This document shows positions 41,858 to 50,726 of a stretch of 64,000 nt of DNA, piece after piece. Source of the DNA: Synechococcus sp. SynAce01. GTDB lineage: Bacteria; Cyanobacteriota; Cyanobacteriia; PCC-6307; Cyanobiaceae. Numbering within the stretch: position 1 is the first letter of the stretch; each line of letters begins with the position of its first letter. The stretch is taken from the NCBI RefSeq assembly GCF_001885215.1, contig NZ_CP018091.1, positions 1,054,001-1,118,000 of the forward strand, given 5' to 3'. The notes beneath the pieces were generated by a model. The model did not search any database. It was not told the DNA's origin and saw only the letters and a program-made list of their open reading frames with translations. The translations under genes and the position numbers were made by a program.

Positions 41858-42445
41858 ATGGCGAGCGCCTGGTTCCGGCAGGATCAGCGCCGCTTGCATT
41901 CCCAGCTCTTGTTTCGGACTTCGCCTCGCCTGGCGACCCTCGCCGGCACCGCCCTGCTGCTGGCCAGTTGCACGCCGTCCCACCAGAGCGCCAGCTGGCG
42001 GATCTTCCCGCTGCAGCGGCAGCAACCCCACGACGGCCTGGCGGTGGCCAGCCAGCCCGATGGCTATGGCCTCCACCTCTGGCTCGAAACCGACACCACC
42101 ACCCGGGGCGTGTGCCGGCCCCGCTGGCTGCCGGATGCGACGCGGCTGTTCAACGGCAACGGCTCGGCACCGTTCAGCTCCGGGCTAGCCACTCGCCCGG
42201 AGGTGTTCGAGGCCTATGGGCGCCGTGATGTGCGCCAGGCCCTGCGCCGCGAACTCGAAGCGTTATGCGAAACCAGGGCGCCACGGAGCCGCTGGGAATG
42301 GAGCGACCCGCCCCGCCGGCTGGAGGAGCTGAAGGTGGAGCCGCTGCCGCCGCTCAAGGAAGAGGACCTGCTACCCGATCCCGAACAGGTGCGCCAGCAG
42401 GAAGAGGCCTTGGCGCCGATCCCACCCCAGCCGGAGGACAATTAA
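41858..42445 (+). CDS. Predicted lipoprotein, unknown function
   Basis: 195 residues from ATG 41858. N-terminal hydrophobic segment ends with LLLASC, a lipobox; Cys is the lipidation site. The rest is Arg/Trp-rich with a proline-rich acidic tail (EPLPPLKEEDLLPDPEQV). No family recognised. Convergent and 4-base overlap with the transferase gene. Confidence 0.6.
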   Translation: MASAWFRQDQRRLHSQLLFRTSPRLATLAGTALLLASCTPSHQSASWRIFPLQRQQPHDGLAVASQPDGYGLHLWLETDTTTRGVCRPRWLPDATRLFNGNGSAPFSSGLATRPEVFEAYGRRDVRQALRRELEALCETRAPRSRWEWSDPPRRLEELKVEPLPPLKEEDLLPDPEQVRQQEEALAPIPPQPEDN

Positions 42446-43173
42446 GGGCCAGCAGCGCAGACCATTGCCACCGCACCCGCGTAGCCCTCAGGCAGCTGGA
42501 GCTCGTGGAGGGCGGTGGCTGGCGGAGACGGCAACGGCGGCGCCAGGATGCCGGTTCCCTGGGCCTTGAGCGTGGCCTCCAGGCGGCACCAGTGCCTCAG
42601 GAACGCCAGCCGTTGCTTGCTGGGCGGCAGGGCCTCGATCTGGCGGCAGAGCGCCGGGTCGAAGCAGCGACGGGCGATCGGTTGCCAGCGAAGGCCGGCT
42701 CGCTGGCGCTCCACATCAACACCGACGGGGCAAGTGGCGTGAAAGGCCAGCAGCACCAGGGCGCCGGAGTGGGAAATGTTGAACTGGGGAGAAACCTGAG
42801 CGGCCAGCTGGGGTTTGCCGCCGGGGCCCACCGTCAGCGGCAACGTGGCGGGGTCCTGGCCGATCAAGCCACCCAGCACCAGGCGCAGTGCCCCACGGCC
42901 CAGCAGGCTGCGGTCACGGTCGTCGTCGCGGCGCAGGCGCTCGATCCGGCGCTGCTCCGCCGCCGAGAGCAGGGACTGCAGCAACGGCCGCTGGGCCACC
43001 AGGGCGTGACAGCGGCGGTCGATCAGCCAGATCAGCGGTGGGGCCTGCGCGGCGGGATCCAGCTGGGGCCAGGGCTTCGATGGTGGCGGCCAGCGCATCG
43101 GCCTGAGCGGTTCGGTCACAGCGACGGCAGGGCGAACCAGAACACGGGTGCGAGCGCTGCGAGAGAATCCCAT
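42442..43173 (-). CDS. 4'-phosphopantetheinyl transferase (Sfp/HetI type)
   Basis: 243 residues. FNISHSGALVLLAF, PVGVDVERQRAG and LRHWCRLEATLKAQGTG give the P1-P3 motifs: GVDVE for Mg binding and the WxxKEA-like RLEATLKAQG. It activates carrier proteins. Divergent from fabI with only about 17 bases between starts; fitting with a fatty-acid role. Confidence 0.9.
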   Translation of the reverse strand: MGFSRSARTRVLVRPAVAVTEPLRPMRWPPPSKPWPQLDPAAQAPPLIWLIDRRCHALVAQRPLLQSLLSAAEQRRIERLRRDDDRDRSLLGRGALRLVLGGLIGQDPATLPLTVGPGGKPQLAAQVSPQFNISHSGALVLLAFHATCPVGVDVERQRAGLRWQPIARRCFDPALCRQIEALPPSKQRLAFLRHWCRLEATLKAQGTGILAPPLPSPPATALHELQLPEGYAGAVAMVCAAGP

Positions 43174-43190
43174 TCTCTCGACCCCCAGCG

Positions 43191-43973
43191 ATGCTTCTCG
43201 ATCTGCGCGGCAAGAAAGCCCTCGTCACCGGCATCGCCAACAACCGCTCGATCGCCTGGGGCATTGCCCAGCAGCTGGCGGCGGCAGGCTGCGAACTGGC
43301 GGTCACCTACCTGCCCGATGAGAAGGGCCGTTTCGAGGCCAAGGTGCGCGAGCTCACCGCTCCGCTTGAGCCCAGCCTGGTGTTGCCGCTCAATGTCCAG
43401 AACCCTGAGCAGATCGAGGCGGTGTTCAGCGAAATCGAGCGGCAGTGGGGCCACTTCGACGTGCTGATTCACTGCCTGGCCTTCGCCGGCAAGGAGGAGC
43501 TGGTCGGCGACTACAGCGCGATCAGCCCTGAGGGCTTCGCCCGGGCCCTTGAGGTGAGCGCCTATTCCCTGGCGCCGCTCTGCCGCCACGCCAAACCCCT
43601 GTTCAACGAGGGGGCCAGCGTGATCACGCTCAGCTATCTCGGCGCTGAGCGCGCCATCCCCAACTACAACGTGATGGGGGTGGCCAAGGCAGCCCTGGAG
43701 GCTTCGGTGCGTTATCTCGCGGCGGAACTCGGCCCCCAGAAGCAGGTGCGCGTGAACGCCATCAGTGCCGGGCCGATCCGCACCCTGGCCAGCTCAGCGA
43801 TCGGCGGCATTCTCGACATGATCCACAACGTGGAAGTGAAAGCTCCGCTCAAGCGCACCGTCACCCAGCAGGAGGTGGGAAGCACGGCGGCCTTCCTGGC
43901 CAGCCCCCTGGCCTCGGGCATCACCGGCCAGGTGATCTACGTGGACGCCGGTTACTGCATCAACGGGATGTGA
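43191..43973 (+). CDS. fabI: Enoyl-[acyl-carrier-protein] reductase (NADH)
   Basis: 260 residues. MLLDLRGKKALVTGIANNRS carries the GxxxxxSxxxG cofactor loop; YNVMGVAKAALEASVRYLA holds the Tyr-x6-Lys catalytic pair; SAGPIRTLASSAIGG and QVIYVDAGYCINGM complete the fold. Last reduction of the fatty-acid elongation cycle. Confidence 0.96.
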   Translation: MLLDLRGKKALVTGIANNRSIAWGIAQQLAAAGCELAVTYLPDEKGRFEAKVRELTAPLEPSLVLPLNVQNPEQIEAVFSEIERQWGHFDVLIHCLAFAGKEELVGDYSAISPEGFARALEVSAYSLAPLCRHAKPLFNEGASVITLSYLGAERAIPNYNVMGVAKAALEASVRYLAAELGPQKQVRVNAISAGPIRTLASSAIGGILDMIHNVEVKAPLKRTVTQQEVGSTAAFLASPLASGITGQVIYVDAGYCINGM

Positions 43974-43997
43974 GCCGCGCTGTGACCAGAGCCCGCA

Positions 43998-44618
43998 TCA
44001 ACGGGGGCTGATCAGTGTTTCTGAGCGCATGGGCATCACCGATCCCATCCAGTCGATGCTGGTGCTGTGCAGGTTGTAGAAGGCAGCCTCCACCTGCAGG
44101 CGGCCGCCGCGCATCAGATCGGTGAGCAGCACGCTGGAGTCGACCAGGTTGCGGGCCGCGTTGAGGGTGTGGAGGCGGGAGGCCTGATCCAGGTCGTGCT
44201 GCCCGCCCAGGCTGAGCAGCTCCATGCGGAGCTGTCCCACCACCTGGGCCAGGCTCGGGGTGAGCTTCAGCGCTGGGTTCAGGGCCGCCTCAACGGCACC
44301 GCAGCGTTCATGGCCGAGCACCACGATCACCGGCACGCCCAGGTGGGCAACGGCGTACTCCAGGGAAGCGATGGCCGCGGTGGTGGAAAGGGTGCCGGCG
44401 TTGCGGACCACGAACAGGTCGCCGAAGCCTGTGTCGAACAGCAGCTCGACCGGCACCCGGGAATCGGCGCAGCCCAGCACCGCTGCCGTTGGATGTTGGC
44501 CCGATTCCACCTCGAGCATGCGCTCACGGCTGCTGTGGGGATGGAGCGATTCACCGTCAAGGAAGCGCCGGTGGCCTGCGTGCAGCTCGGCGAGCACCGC
44601 CTGGGGACAGTTGTTCAA
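43998..44618 (-). CDS. Beta-carbonic anhydrase
   Basis: 206 residues. Zinc ligands: [15 protein letters not shown] (Cys and the Asp-Arg pair), [11 protein letters not shown] (His-x2-Cys). Interconverts CO2 and bicarbonate. No N-terminal signal. Not recognisably a carboxysomal subunit (no carboxysome genes in the neighbourhood). Convergent with fabI. Confidence 0.93.
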   Translation of the reverse strand: MNNCPQAVLAELHAGHRRFLDGESLHPHSSRERMLEVESGQHPTAAVLGCADSRVPVELLFDTGFGDLFVVRNAGTLSTTAAIASLEYAVAHLGVPVIVVLGHERCGAVEAALNPALKLTPSLAQVVGQLRMELLSLGGQHDLDQASRLHTLNAARNLVDSSVLLTDLMRGGRLQVEAAFYNLHSTSIDWMGSVMPMRSETLISPR

Positions 44619-44704
44619 GCAGCGGCCGACGCGATGCCGGCGATTGTGGACTGCTTGCGTTCATTGACTTCGGCATGATTGGTACCGTCCCGACCGATTG
44701 CCCT

Positions 44705-45358
44705 GTGTCCTCCCTTTCGGACCTCGATCACGGCAGCCCCGTCGGCCGCAGCGGCAGCATCGAGCGCGTCACCGGTGAAACGGACGTGCGCGTGCGCTTG
44801 GGCCTCGATGGAACCGGCCTCTGCCAGGTGAGCACAGGCGTGCCGTTCCTCGATCACATGCTGCACCAGCTGGCCAGTCATGGGCTGCTCGATCTGGAGA
44901 TCACGGCCAACGGCGACCTCCACATCGACGACCATCACACCAACGAAGACGTGGGCATCGCCGTGGGTCAGGCCCTGGCCCAGGCCCTGGGCAGCCGCCA
45001 GGGCATCCAGCGCTTCGGCCATTTCGTGGCGCCCCTCGATGAGGCGTTGGTGCAGGTGGTGCTCGACTGCTCCGGCCGTCCCCACCTCAGCTACGACCTG
45101 GTGATCCCGGCCCAGCGGATCGGCACCTACGACACCGAGCTGGTCAAGGAGTTCTTCGTGGCGGTGGTGAACAACTCCGGCCTCACCCTGCACATCCGCC
45201 AGCTCGCCGGCGTCAACTCCCACCACATCGTCGAGGCCTGCTTCAAGGCCTTCGCCAGGGCCCTAAGGCTGGCGGTGGAGATCGACCCCCGCCGCGCCGG
45301 CAAGGTGCCCAGCAGCAAGGGAGTGCTGGAGCAGGCCGGAGGCCGACCCGCAACGTAA
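44705..45358 (+). CDS. hisB: Imidazoleglycerol-phosphate dehydratase
   Basis: 217 residues from GTG 44705; an ATG at 44678 gives 9 more. HisB metal motifs: [50 protein letters not shown] and [19 protein letters not shown]. Mn-dependent dehydration in histidine synthesis. Start choice is uncertain. Confidence 0.95.
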   Translation: MSSLSDLDHGSPVGRSGSIERVTGETDVRVRLGLDGTGLCQVSTGVPFLDHMLHQLASHGLLDLEITANGDLHIDDHHTNEDVGIAVGQALAQALGSRQGIQRFGHFVAPLDEALVQVVLDCSGRPHLSYDLVIPAQRIGTYDTELVKEFFVAVVNNSGLTLHIRQLAGVNSHHIVEACFKAFARALRLAVEIDPRRAGKVPSSKGVLEQAGGRPAT

Positions 45359-45410
45359 TGGTTCGTTACGTGATGATGGGGATCAAGTTGTCTTCCCTGC
45401 CGCCCGCCCG

Positions 45411-46922
45411 ATGACCGTCGCCCCCAGCCGCCCCGAACCCACCAGCCCAGCCACCGGCTCAGCCGTCGGCGATTACGACCGCGACGATTGGGCGAGTTCC
45501 TTCCGCAACGTCGGCAGCGAGCTCACCGGCGTTGCACTCACGCCCAGCTCAGGCACGATCCCGCCAGAGCTGGGCGGCACGCTCTACCGCAATGGTCCCG
45601 GCCGCTTGGAGCGCGGCGGTCGCTGGGTGCACCATCCCTTCGATGGCGACGGCATGATCACGGCCCTGCGCTTTGAATCCGGCGCGGCCAGCCTCTGCAA
45701 TCGCTTCGTGCGCACCGAGGGCTGGGTGGCCGAGGAAGCCGCCGACAAGGTGCTGTATCGGGGCGTGTTCGGCACCCAGAAACCCGGTGGCCCGGCGGCC
45801 AACGCCTTCGACCTGCGGCTCAAGAACATCGCCAACACCCATGTGGTGCGGCTGGGCGACAAGCTGCTGGCGCTGTGGGAAGCGAGCTCACCGCACGCGC
45901 TCGATCCCGACACCCTGGAAACCAGAGGCCTCGACCTGATGGAGGGCACCCTGGCGGAGGGCGAGGCCTTCAGTGCCCATCCTCGCTTCGATCCGGGCCA
46001 CCACGGCGAACGGCGCATGGTCACCTTCGGGATCAAATCGGGGCCCCGCAGCACGGTGCGGCTGATGGAGTACGACGCCAGCGCCGCCGGAACAGCTGAA
46101 CTGAAGGCGGATCAGAAGCACAACTTCCCCGGCTTTGCCTTCCTCCATGACTTCGCGATCACCCCGAACTGGGCGGTGTTCCTGCAGAACGCGATGTCGT
46201 TCAACCCGCTCGGCTTCGTATTCGGACTCAAAGGGGCCGCCCAATGCCTGGGCTCCAAGCCCGGAACCCCCGGCGAGTTCTGGCTGATCCCGCGCTCCGG
46301 TGGCGGTGAACCGCGACGGGTTTCAGCCCCCGAAGGCTTCGTGTTCCACCATCTCAATGCCTTCGAAGAACCGGATTCCGGTAGCGCCGGCACGCTGGTC
46401 GTCGATTCGATCTACTACAACGATTTTCCGACGATCCCCCAGGGCGTCGACTTCCGCTCGATCGATTTCGACAGCCTGCCGGTCGGCCAGCTGAAGCGCT
46501 GCCGCATCGATCTGGCCAGTGGCGAGGTCAGCACCGAGCTGCTGGAGCAGCGCTGCTGTGAATTCGCCACGGTGAATCCCTCCCGGGTGGGGCTGAAGGC
46601 CAGCTGGGCCTGGATGGCGGTGACCGAAGTGGAAACAGGCAACGCTCCGCTGCAGGCCATCGAAAAGATCAACCTCGACACAGGCGAGCGCCGGCTCTGG
46701 AGCGCCGCTCCTCGGGGCTTCGTCAGTGAGCCGGTGATGGTGCCACGCCCGGGCGCAACGGCAGAAGACGACGGCTGGGTGATGGTGGTGGTCTGGAATG
46801 GCGCCCGCTGCGCCAGTGATCTGGTGATCCTGCGCGCGGGCGACCTCAGTGAGCAGGCCGTCCTGCCCTTACCGCTGGCGCTCCCCCATGGCCTGCACGG
46901 CAGCTGGGCGGAGGCGGCCTGA
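45411..46922 (+). CDS. Carotenoid (apocarotenoid) cleavage oxygenase
   Basis: 503 residues. Four iron-ligand His regions: NTHVVRLGDKLLALWEA, FLHDFAITPNWAVFLQNA, FHHLNAFEEPDSGSAG, LPHGLHGSWAE. Also GTLYRNGPGRLERGG near the N-terminus. Non-haem Fe dioxygenase that yields retinal-like or apocarotenal products; the position of cleavage cannot be told from the sequence. Confidence 0.93.
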   Translation: MTVAPSRPEPTSPATGSAVGDYDRDDWASSFRNVGSELTGVALTPSSGTIPPELGGTLYRNGPGRLERGGRWVHHPFDGDGMITALRFESGAASLCNRFVRTEGWVAEEAADKVLYRGVFGTQKPGGPAANAFDLRLKNIANTHVVRLGDKLLALWEASSPHALDPDTLETRGLDLMEGTLAEGEAFSAHPRFDPGHHGERRMVTFGIKSGPRSTVRLMEYDASAAGTAELKADQKHNFPGFAFLHDFAITPNWAVFLQNAMSFNPLGFVFGLKGAAQCLGSKPGTPGEFWLIPRSGGGEPRRVSAPEGFVFHHLNAFEEPDSGSAGTLVVDSIYYNDFPTIPQGVDFRSIDFDSLPVGQLKRCRIDLASGEVSTELLEQRCCEFATVNPSRVGLKASWAWMAVTEVETGNAPLQAIEKINLDTGERRLWSAAPRGFVSEPVMVPRPGATAEDDGWVMVVVWNGARCASDLVILRAGDLSEQAVLPLPLALPHGLHGSWAEAA

Positions 46923-46924
46923 AA

Positions 46925-47392
46925 ATGGCACGATCTTCTGTTGCTTTTCTGCCCGTGCCGTTTCTAGCTTCGCTGCTGCTGATCACCCTGTTCTGGCTGC
47001 CGATGCCGGCGGCGGCATCGCTGTTGCATGTGGCCGGATCGGTGCCCGACACCCTCGGCCTCAAGGACGGGGCCCTGCCCACCTGCCCCTCGGCCAATCA
47101 CTGCGTCCGGGAAGACTGGCCGCTGGCTGATCCCATCGCTGCCCTCGCCCAGCTGCAGCCGGTGGTGGCGGCGATGCCAGGCACCCGGATTGAAACCGGC
47201 GCAGAGCCGGCGGCCACCTACCTCCATGCCACGGCAGAAAGCCGGCTGTTCGGCTTCATCGATGATCTCGAGCTGGCCAGCGACCCCGACCACGGCGTCC
47301 TGCAGGTGCGCTCGGCCTCCAGGCTGGGTGATTCCGATCTCGGGGTGAACCGAAAGCGGATCGAGTTGCTGCGCGAAGCGCTCCTCCCTTAA
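46925..47392 (+). CDS. DUF1499 family protein
   Basis: 155 residues, 2 bases after the oxygenase. N-terminal signal or anchor (LASLLLITLFWLPMPAAAS), then NHCVREDWPLADPIAALA, ATYLHATAESRLFGFIDDLE, VRSASRLGDSDLGVNRKRIE, which is the DUF1499 pattern. Unknown function; probably thylakoid lumen or periplasm. Confidence 0.85.
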   Translation: MARSSVAFLPVPFLASLLLITLFWLPMPAAASLLHVAGSVPDTLGLKDGALPTCPSANHCVREDWPLADPIAALAQLQPVVAAMPGTRIETGAEPAATYLHATAESRLFGFIDDLELASDPDHGVLQVRSASRLGDSDLGVNRKRIELLREALLP

Positions 47393-47404
47393 GAAGCGCC
47401 CGTT

Positions 47405-47569
47405 TTAGTGGCGCAGATGACGGGAGAGGGTGGCCTCGGAAAACAGGTGGCCGCGCTCCTGGGCGATCGCCACAACCGCGCTCGGATCGGCGGCGGCATC
47501 CACCCGCTGCTTCAAGGCCGGATCGGCTTCCACCTCGACAAGAAAGGCGGTGAGTTGGGACTTGGACAC
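47405..47569 (-). CDS. Nif11-like small protein
   Basis: 54 residues from GTG 47569: MSKSQLTAFLVEVEADPALK, AAADPSAVVAIAQERGHLFS, ending SEATLSRHLRH. This is the Nif11 domain pattern (LxxFLxxVxxDPxLxxxL...ADPxxVVxIAxxxGxxFxxxxL). Nif11 proteins include leader peptides of cyclic peptides, but no double-Gly leader cleavage site or Cys-rich core follows, so it is more likely a stand-alone Nif11 protein. Confidence 0.75.
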   Translation of the reverse strand: MSKSQLTAFLVEVEADPALKQRVDAAADPSAVVAIAQERGHLFSEATLSRHLRH

Positions 47570-47598
47570 GGGGCTGCTGGCGGGGGACAGCCTCAGTC

Positions 47599-48813
47599 CT
47601 AGTCGGGGCTGCCAATCCCGGCCTCGCCCGGCCCGGGCGGCCGCGCTGGCGGCGGTGGCAGGGGCGTGCGTTGGAGCAGCGGTTTTGGCTCCGGTTCGGG
47701 TGGCTCAGGAGCCAGAACAGGCGGTGGTGGCAGGTCGGGCTCCAGCAGCGGAACCCTGGCGGGTTCGGGGATCGGATTCGGGGCCGTCTCCGGACCCACC
47801 ACCTCCACCGGTGAGCGCTCCACCACCAGCTGGAAGCGGATGCGTTCGCGTTGGTTGATCAGCCGTTGCACCTCCGCCACCTGTTTGGGGGTCGGCTCGC
47901 CCGGGCGGCTGGCCCGCACCACCACGCGGATGATCGGCGGGTTCACATCCCAGTTGATCGAGAAATCAGCGATCTGGGCCTCCTGACCCAGTGTCACCGT
48001 TTCCCTGGTCAGCAGGGTCTGGATCGTGGTGGCCACCTGGCGCTGGACCAGCTCCTCGCGGCTGCGGCGAACCAGATCAAGGAAGCTGCCGGTGAGCGGC
48101 ACCACCAACAGAGCGGTGAGGCCGAGGCTGACGATGCCCAGCCGGCTGCGACTCATCTGGTTTCTCAGGCCAGGCCCTGATTTGGCCAACACCAGCAGGC
48201 AACCGCTGAGGATGCCCATCAAGTTGGTGAGATACAGCAGCCCGGAGCCGAGCGCCACCGACCACTGGCTAGCGGAGAGCAGCAGGCCCAGGGCGCAGAC
48301 CGGCGGCACCAGGGCCACGGCGATCGCCGTTCCCGCCAGCGACGACACCGCCTCACTGCGCAACCGGGCATAGGCAGCGATGCCACCGGCCACCAGGGCG
48401 ATGCCGAGATCCAGCAGGTTCGGGGCCGTGCGGGCCTGGACCTCGCTGCCGAAATCACCCAACCCCGAGAGCCAGCCCAGCAACACCGAAACCCCGACGG
48501 CGATCAGGCCGCCCAGCAACAGGGTGAACAGCCCCTGCAGAACCAGCTTCACCCGGCCCCGCAGGATGCCGAAGGCCGTGGCCCGCAGCGGGGTGATCCA
48601 GGGGGCGATGATCATCGCGCCGATCACCACCGCGGCGCTGTTGGCCAGCAACCCCAGGCTGGCGATCAGGCTGGAGCCGAGGCTGAGCACGATGAACACC
48701 TCGGTGGTCCGGGCGTCGTCTTCGAATTCGGCGATCAGTTCGCGAACTCTCCTGGTCTTGGGATAGGCCGCTGGATCGATGCCTTTGTCGCCGTAATCCG
48801 CCGGGTTCACCAT
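47599..48813 (-). CDS. DUF389 membrane protein with proline-rich tail
   Basis: 404 residues from ATG 48813. The DUF389 membrane core: VIGAMIIAPWITPLRATAFG and LRSEAVSSLAGTAIAVALVP, VCALGLLLSASQ, about six helices. The C-terminal cytoplasmic or periplasmic domain is followed by a proline-rich tail (LPPPPARPPGPGEAG). Function unknown. It follows SulP on the same strand. Confidence 0.85.
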   Translation of the reverse strand: MVNPADYGDKGIDPAAYPKTRRVRELIAEFEDDARTTEVFIVLSLGSSLIASLGLLANSAAVVIGAMIIAPWITPLRATAFGILRGRVKLVLQGLFTLLLGGLIAVGVSVLLGWLSGLGDFGSEVQARTAPNLLDLGIALVAGGIAAYARLRSEAVSSLAGTAIAVALVPPVCALGLLLSASQWSVALGSGLLYLTNLMGILSGCLLVLAKSGPGLRNQMSRSRLGIVSLGLTALLVVPLTGSFLDLVRRSREELVQRQVATTIQTLLTRETVTLGQEAQIADFSINWDVNPPIIRVVVRASRPGEPTPKQVAEVQRLINQRERIRFQLVVERSPVEVVGPETAPNPIPEPARVPLLEPDLPPPPVLAPEPPEPEPKPLLQRTPLPPPPARPPGPGEAGIGSPD

Positions 48814-48869
48814 CTCAGGGGCGACTCCAGAACAGACAGGGGATCGAGAGCAGCACGGAGCCGCACAGA

Positions 48870-50627
48870 TCAATCACGACGGTGATCTTGAGGTCCCCCA
48901 TCGTGGGGGTAGAGGGTGCGCACAGCAACAGGGCCCGGATCTACGGCCAGGTAATGCTCAACCGCCCGTTCAATGTTGCGGTGCATCCTCTCGTTGCCCA
49001 GACGCTGTCCCAGCTCCGAGCGGCGGATCAGATCCAGCACCGTGGGGTTGAGGCCCGCCAACCAGAGGCTGATTCCCTCCTTCTCAAGGCGCTGCTCGGC
49101 TTCGGTGAGCGTTTTGAGGGCGGAGTACTCGATGTCGATCACGGCACTGCCATCGAGCACCACCACCGTGGGCTGGTGCTGGTTCACCTCGGCGCGCATG
49201 CGGCTGAGAACGCCGTGGGCATTGGCAAAAAACAGGCGACCCTCGGCGCGGAGGAGCAACAGCCCCGGCCAGCTCTCATCGTGGGGATGGCGCGGCGAGA
49301 GAGGCCGGAATACATCGGTGCCGAGCTTGCGTCCGATCGCGTACACCGGCGGGTTCACCTCCTGTTGCACCAGCGCCAGCAGTGACAGGATCACGGCCAC
49401 CAGGATGCCCTTGAGGGTGCCCAGAAACACCACGCCCAGGAAGGCCACAACGGCCCAGTGAAATTCGGCGGCGCGCACGCGGCGGATCGCCAGGAACTCG
49501 CCAGGAGCGATCAGTTCGAATGAATAAACGATCACCACCACCGCCAGGGCGGCCAGGGGCATCAGGGCGATCCAGGGGGCCAGCAGCAGCAGGGTGGCCA
49601 GGGCGGCCGCTGCCGTGACCAGCTCCGCCATCTGGCTGCGGGCGCCGGCCTGGCGGTTCACCGCGGTCTGGGTGGTGCCACCGCCGGCTGCCATCCCAGA
49701 AAAGAAGCCGCCGCCGATGTTGGCCAGTCCCAGGGCCAGCAGCTCCCGGTCGGGGTTCGGAGAGGGTTCGTCAGAGGCGCGGAACGCCCGTGCCGCTGCG
49801 ATGCTTTCGGTGAAACTCATCATGGCGATGCCCGCCGCCCCTGGCCAGAGAGCACCGACCAGGTTGAGCTCAGGCCAACTGAGTCTGGGCAGGCCCCGTG
49901 GCACCGCTCCCACCAGCTCGACGCCGAAGCGATCGAGCCCCAACAGGGCGCAACTGGCGATCGCCACGGCCACCAGCAGCAAGGGTGCGGGCAGCCTCGG
50001 GCACCAGCGCTTCAGGCCAAAGAGCAGGCTGAACAGCCCGACCGAGAGCAGCACCGTGGCGATCGACGCCTGGGGGATCTGACCGAGCAGGGCGGCAAGG
50101 TCGCGAAAGAAACCGGCTTTCTCCACATGCAGACCGAGCAACTTGGGCAGCTGATCCACCACGATCACCAGGCCGATGCCGGATTTGAACCCCACCAGCA
50201 CCGATTCAGAGATGAAGTTGGCGATGAAGCCAAGGCGGAGCAGAGACGCGCCGCAGAGCATCACGCCCACCAGCAGGGCCAGGGTGGCGCTGGCCGCCAT
50301 CAGGGCACTGGAATCGGCCAGCGGCGAGAGACGGTTCAGCTCGCTGCCCACCAGGATCGCCAGCGTTGTCGTGGTGCTGACGCTCAGGGGCCGGGAACTA
50401 CCGAAGAGGGCGTACACCACCATCGGCACCAGGGCCGTGTAGAGGCCCACCTGCACGGGCAGTCCGGCCACGGTGGCGTAGGCCATCGCCTTGGGCAGCA
50501 CCACCGCCGCAGCCGTCAGGCCGGCCACCAGATCCACCCGCGGCAGGGCTTGGCCAACGGCAGATCGATGGAGAAGGGCCTGGATCTGCTTCAAGGCGTG
50601 GGTGATGAAACCTGAGTTCTTGCGCAA
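48870..50627 (-). CDS. SulP-family anion transporter with STAS domain
   Basis: 585 residues. SulP core with PKAMAYATVAGLPVQVGLYTALVP and about 10-12 helices; the STAS domain starts about residue 455 (VVVLDGSAVIDIEYSALKTL). Substrate could be sulfate or bicarbonate (BicA-type) and cannot be decided here. A 'FTESIAAARAF' motif is typical. The next gene downstream is DUF389. Confidence 0.93.
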   Translation of the reverse strand: MRKNSGFITHALKQIQALLHRSAVGQALPRVDLVAGLTAAAVVLPKAMAYATVAGLPVQVGLYTALVPMVVYALFGSSRPLSVSTTTTLAILVGSELNRLSPLADSSALMAASATLALLVGVMLCGASLLRLGFIANFISESVLVGFKSGIGLVIVVDQLPKLLGLHVEKAGFFRDLAALLGQIPQASIATVLLSVGLFSLLFGLKRWCPRLPAPLLLVAVAIASCALLGLDRFGVELVGAVPRGLPRLSWPELNLVGALWPGAAGIAMMSFTESIAAARAFRASDEPSPNPDRELLALGLANIGGGFFSGMAAGGGTTQTAVNRQAGARSQMAELVTAAAALATLLLLAPWIALMPLAALAVVVIVYSFELIAPGEFLAIRRVRAAEFHWAVVAFLGVVFLGTLKGILVAVILSLLALVQQEVNPPVYAIGRKLGTDVFRPLSPRHPHDESWPGLLLLRAEGRLFFANAHGVLSRMRAEVNQHQPTVVVLDGSAVIDIEYSALKTLTEAEQRLEKEGISLWLAGLNPTVLDLIRRSELGQRLGNERMHRNIERAVEHYLAVDPGPVAVRTLYPHDGGPQDHRRD

Positions 50628-50726
50628 GTTTCCTCGTTGAAGCTCTCACGCATGGACCAAATCATGGATCCGCTTTCCCCCGTTGGGCTGGGCGGAGAAT
50701 TCAGAGGAGATGGCCCATCAGCATCA

